Assembly: GCA_903921455.1 (NCBI GenBank)
Contig: CAIXPZ010000054.1
Location: 1-14,548 of the forward strand
Source of the DNA: an uncultured Verrucomicrobia subdivision 3 bacterium
Lineage (GTDB): Bacteria > Verrucomicrobiota > Verrucomicrobiae > Limisphaerales > UBA11358
Direction of reading: 5' to 3'
Length of the DNA: 14,548 bases
Shown: one piece after another, positions 13,773-14,548 of the stretch
Numbering within the stretch: position 1 is the stretch's first letter
Layout: each line of letters starts with the position of its first letter
Notes under the pieces: model-generated
Seen by the model: the letters and a program-made list of their open reading frames with translations, nothing else
What the model was told of the DNA's origin: nothing
The model's database searches: none
Position numbers and translations under genes: made by a program

Positions 13773-13798
13773 AATGCAAGAAGACCCAATACCCCCTG

Positions 13799-14353
13799 TT
13801 AATTGATTTTATTTACCAGCATGTCTCGGAGTTCATCGATGGTTAAGATAGTTCTATTTTCTAAACAGATAGCTGTTTCGGCGTTTTCGTCTATGAAAAT
13901 AATAGCTTCTAGTCGTTCATCCAAACCTTCGATTTGTTGGTTGGTTTCATCAATACTGTTTGCGTCTTCTACAAGACAGTTTTGGGTCCATATTTCACAA
14001 CGATAAACATTGGCTTTATATCGCTCGAACTCATCTGGATCGAAGCTAACTGTAAATGTCGGGCAAATCAGGTGGGAAGCAGACCTGCGTGTCACCTTTC
14101 CATAGGCTTGAAATAAGGAAATTACATTTTTGACAGTTGTCCAGAATGTTATAATTCTCCCTATTTCGATTTTACCAATCGCGTCTGCCAATGCGCTTTG
14201 AATTTTAAATTCTTCTTCCTCATCCAATTCAATTCTCTTTTTTATCTCCATAAATTTAATTGGCTTGAAAGGTGATTTGTTTATTGGTGCTGGGGCGATC
14301 TCGAATAGTTTTGGCTGGTTTTGACCTTCCTTACGTTTGCGATGGCTTTTCAT
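13799..14353 (-). CDS. Unrecognised AT-rich gene (184 aa)
   Basis: A soluble protein of 184 residues from the ATG at 14353 (MKSHRKRKEG), or 196 from the GTG at 14389. I prefer 14353 because its ATG overlaps the stop of the upstream frame in an ATGA. The N-terminus is very basic (about 1-35), followed by a charged stretch with ELDEEEEF near 45, a possible helix near 53-82 and a mixed C-terminal half rich in acidic residues and isoleucine (EAIIFIDENAE near 152). There is no signal peptide, membrane segment or familiar motif. GC is about 37% by hand count on two lines, far below the housekeeping genes, which suggests horizontal transfer. The long intact frame in AT-rich DNA supports a real gene; its function is unknown. 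Confidence 0.65.
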   Translation of the reverse strand: MKSHRKRKEGQNQPKLFEIAPAPINKSPFKPIKFMEIKKRIELDEEEEFKIQSALADAIGKIEIGRIITFWTTVKNVISLFQAYGKVTRRSASHLICPTFTVSFDPDEFERYKANVYRCEIWTQNCLVEDANSIDETNQQIEGLDERLEAIIFIDENAETAICLENRTILTIDELRDMLVNKIN

Positions 14354-14548
14354 TGCTTGAAAACGATTTGCCCTTTGGATAATTGCCACACCTTAAATTC
14401 AGCCTCCTTGTGCGTCCAAGTTAATTGTGAGACCATATTTTCTGATAATTGGTTGACACATTTGTTTTTTGGTTTTGGCGGACGGCGATCAAGTTCTGGC
14501 AGCGGAGCCAGGCTTCCACAGTGACCCGCCACGCCGTGGCGGGTTTGA
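14350..14548 (-). CDS. Possible partial upstream gene, runs off window
   Basis: An open frame on the minus strand that ends at 14350, where its TGA overlaps the next gene's ATG. It stays open to the right edge, so it may be the C-terminal part of a longer gene; a GTG at 14532 is one internal start option. The last about 28 residues (from MVSQLTW) look protein-like and the codons match the AT-rich gene. The part beyond about 14460 is GC-rich and overlaps a strong palindrome, so the true start may lie inside. No family is recognised. Confidence 0.3.
   Translation of the reverse strand, partial: QTRHGVAGHCGSLAPLPELDRRPPKPKNKCVNQLSENMVSQLTWTHKEAEFKVWQLSKGQIVFKQ
14524..14546. terminator. Strong GC-rich hairpin at the right edge
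   Basis: ACCCGCCACG (14524-14533) pairs with CGTGGCGGGT (14535-14544) around one central base, effectively a 9-bp stem with a tiny loop, followed by TT on the plus strand. The window ends before the tail can be judged. It could be an intrinsic terminator or an intergenic palindromic repeat. Confidence 0.4.

Overview
The window is a chromosomal segment from a GC-rich Gram-negative bacterium. I infer Verrucomicrobiota from the gene set: a DUF6580 membrane protein, receiver-only regulators with an enlarged loop, a GH105-DUF4861 fusion and an adjacent cdsA-dxr pair. No marker here fixes the lineage, so the placement is an inference. Most genes are roughly 60-70% GC. Three stretches fall to about 30-43% GC by hand count: the 386-703 repeat array, a patch inside the GH105 gene (about 9520-9750) and the right end (after about 13800).

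Layout. 1-923 has no convincing gene. It holds an inverted pair of GC-rich elements (67-93 / 146-172) and an AT-rich array of about fifteen units phased at 21 bp (386-703), several with near-palindromic or palindromic cores. 924-6289 is a minus-strand block. In transcription order it holds a small membrane protein, lutA-lutB-lutC (each junction an ATGA overlap), two paralogous receiver-only response regulators, a DUF6580 membrane protein, and a YfcE-type metallophosphoesterase overlapping it by ATGA. 6538-10719 is a plus-strand uronate block: kduI, kduD, a strong hairpin terminator, then a secreted GH105-DUF4861 protein. A tRNA-Pro(TGG) follows at 10860-10937, then cdsA and dxr overlapping by ATGA. 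After dxr the sequence becomes gene-poor and then AT-rich, with an unrecognised minus-strand gene (13799-14353) coupled to a partial upstream ORF. This end looks like acquired or decaying DNA.

How the genes fit together. The exported GH105 protein would release the unsaturated uronic acid from pectin-type oligosaccharides. KduI isomerises 5-dehydro-4-deoxyuronate and KduD reduces the product to 2-keto-3-deoxygluconate. The divergent LutABC genes would oxidise L-lactate to pyruvate, and L-lactate can arise from L-rhamnose through lactaldehyde, so the two blocks may serve one rhamnose- and uronate-containing substrate; that link is inference. CdsA (CDP-diacylglycerol synthesis) and Dxr (MEP isoprenoid pathway) are housekeeping.

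The best candidate for something undescribed is the 21-bp phased array. The paired receivers with a shared loop insertion and the AT-rich patch at the GH105/DUF4861 junction come next.
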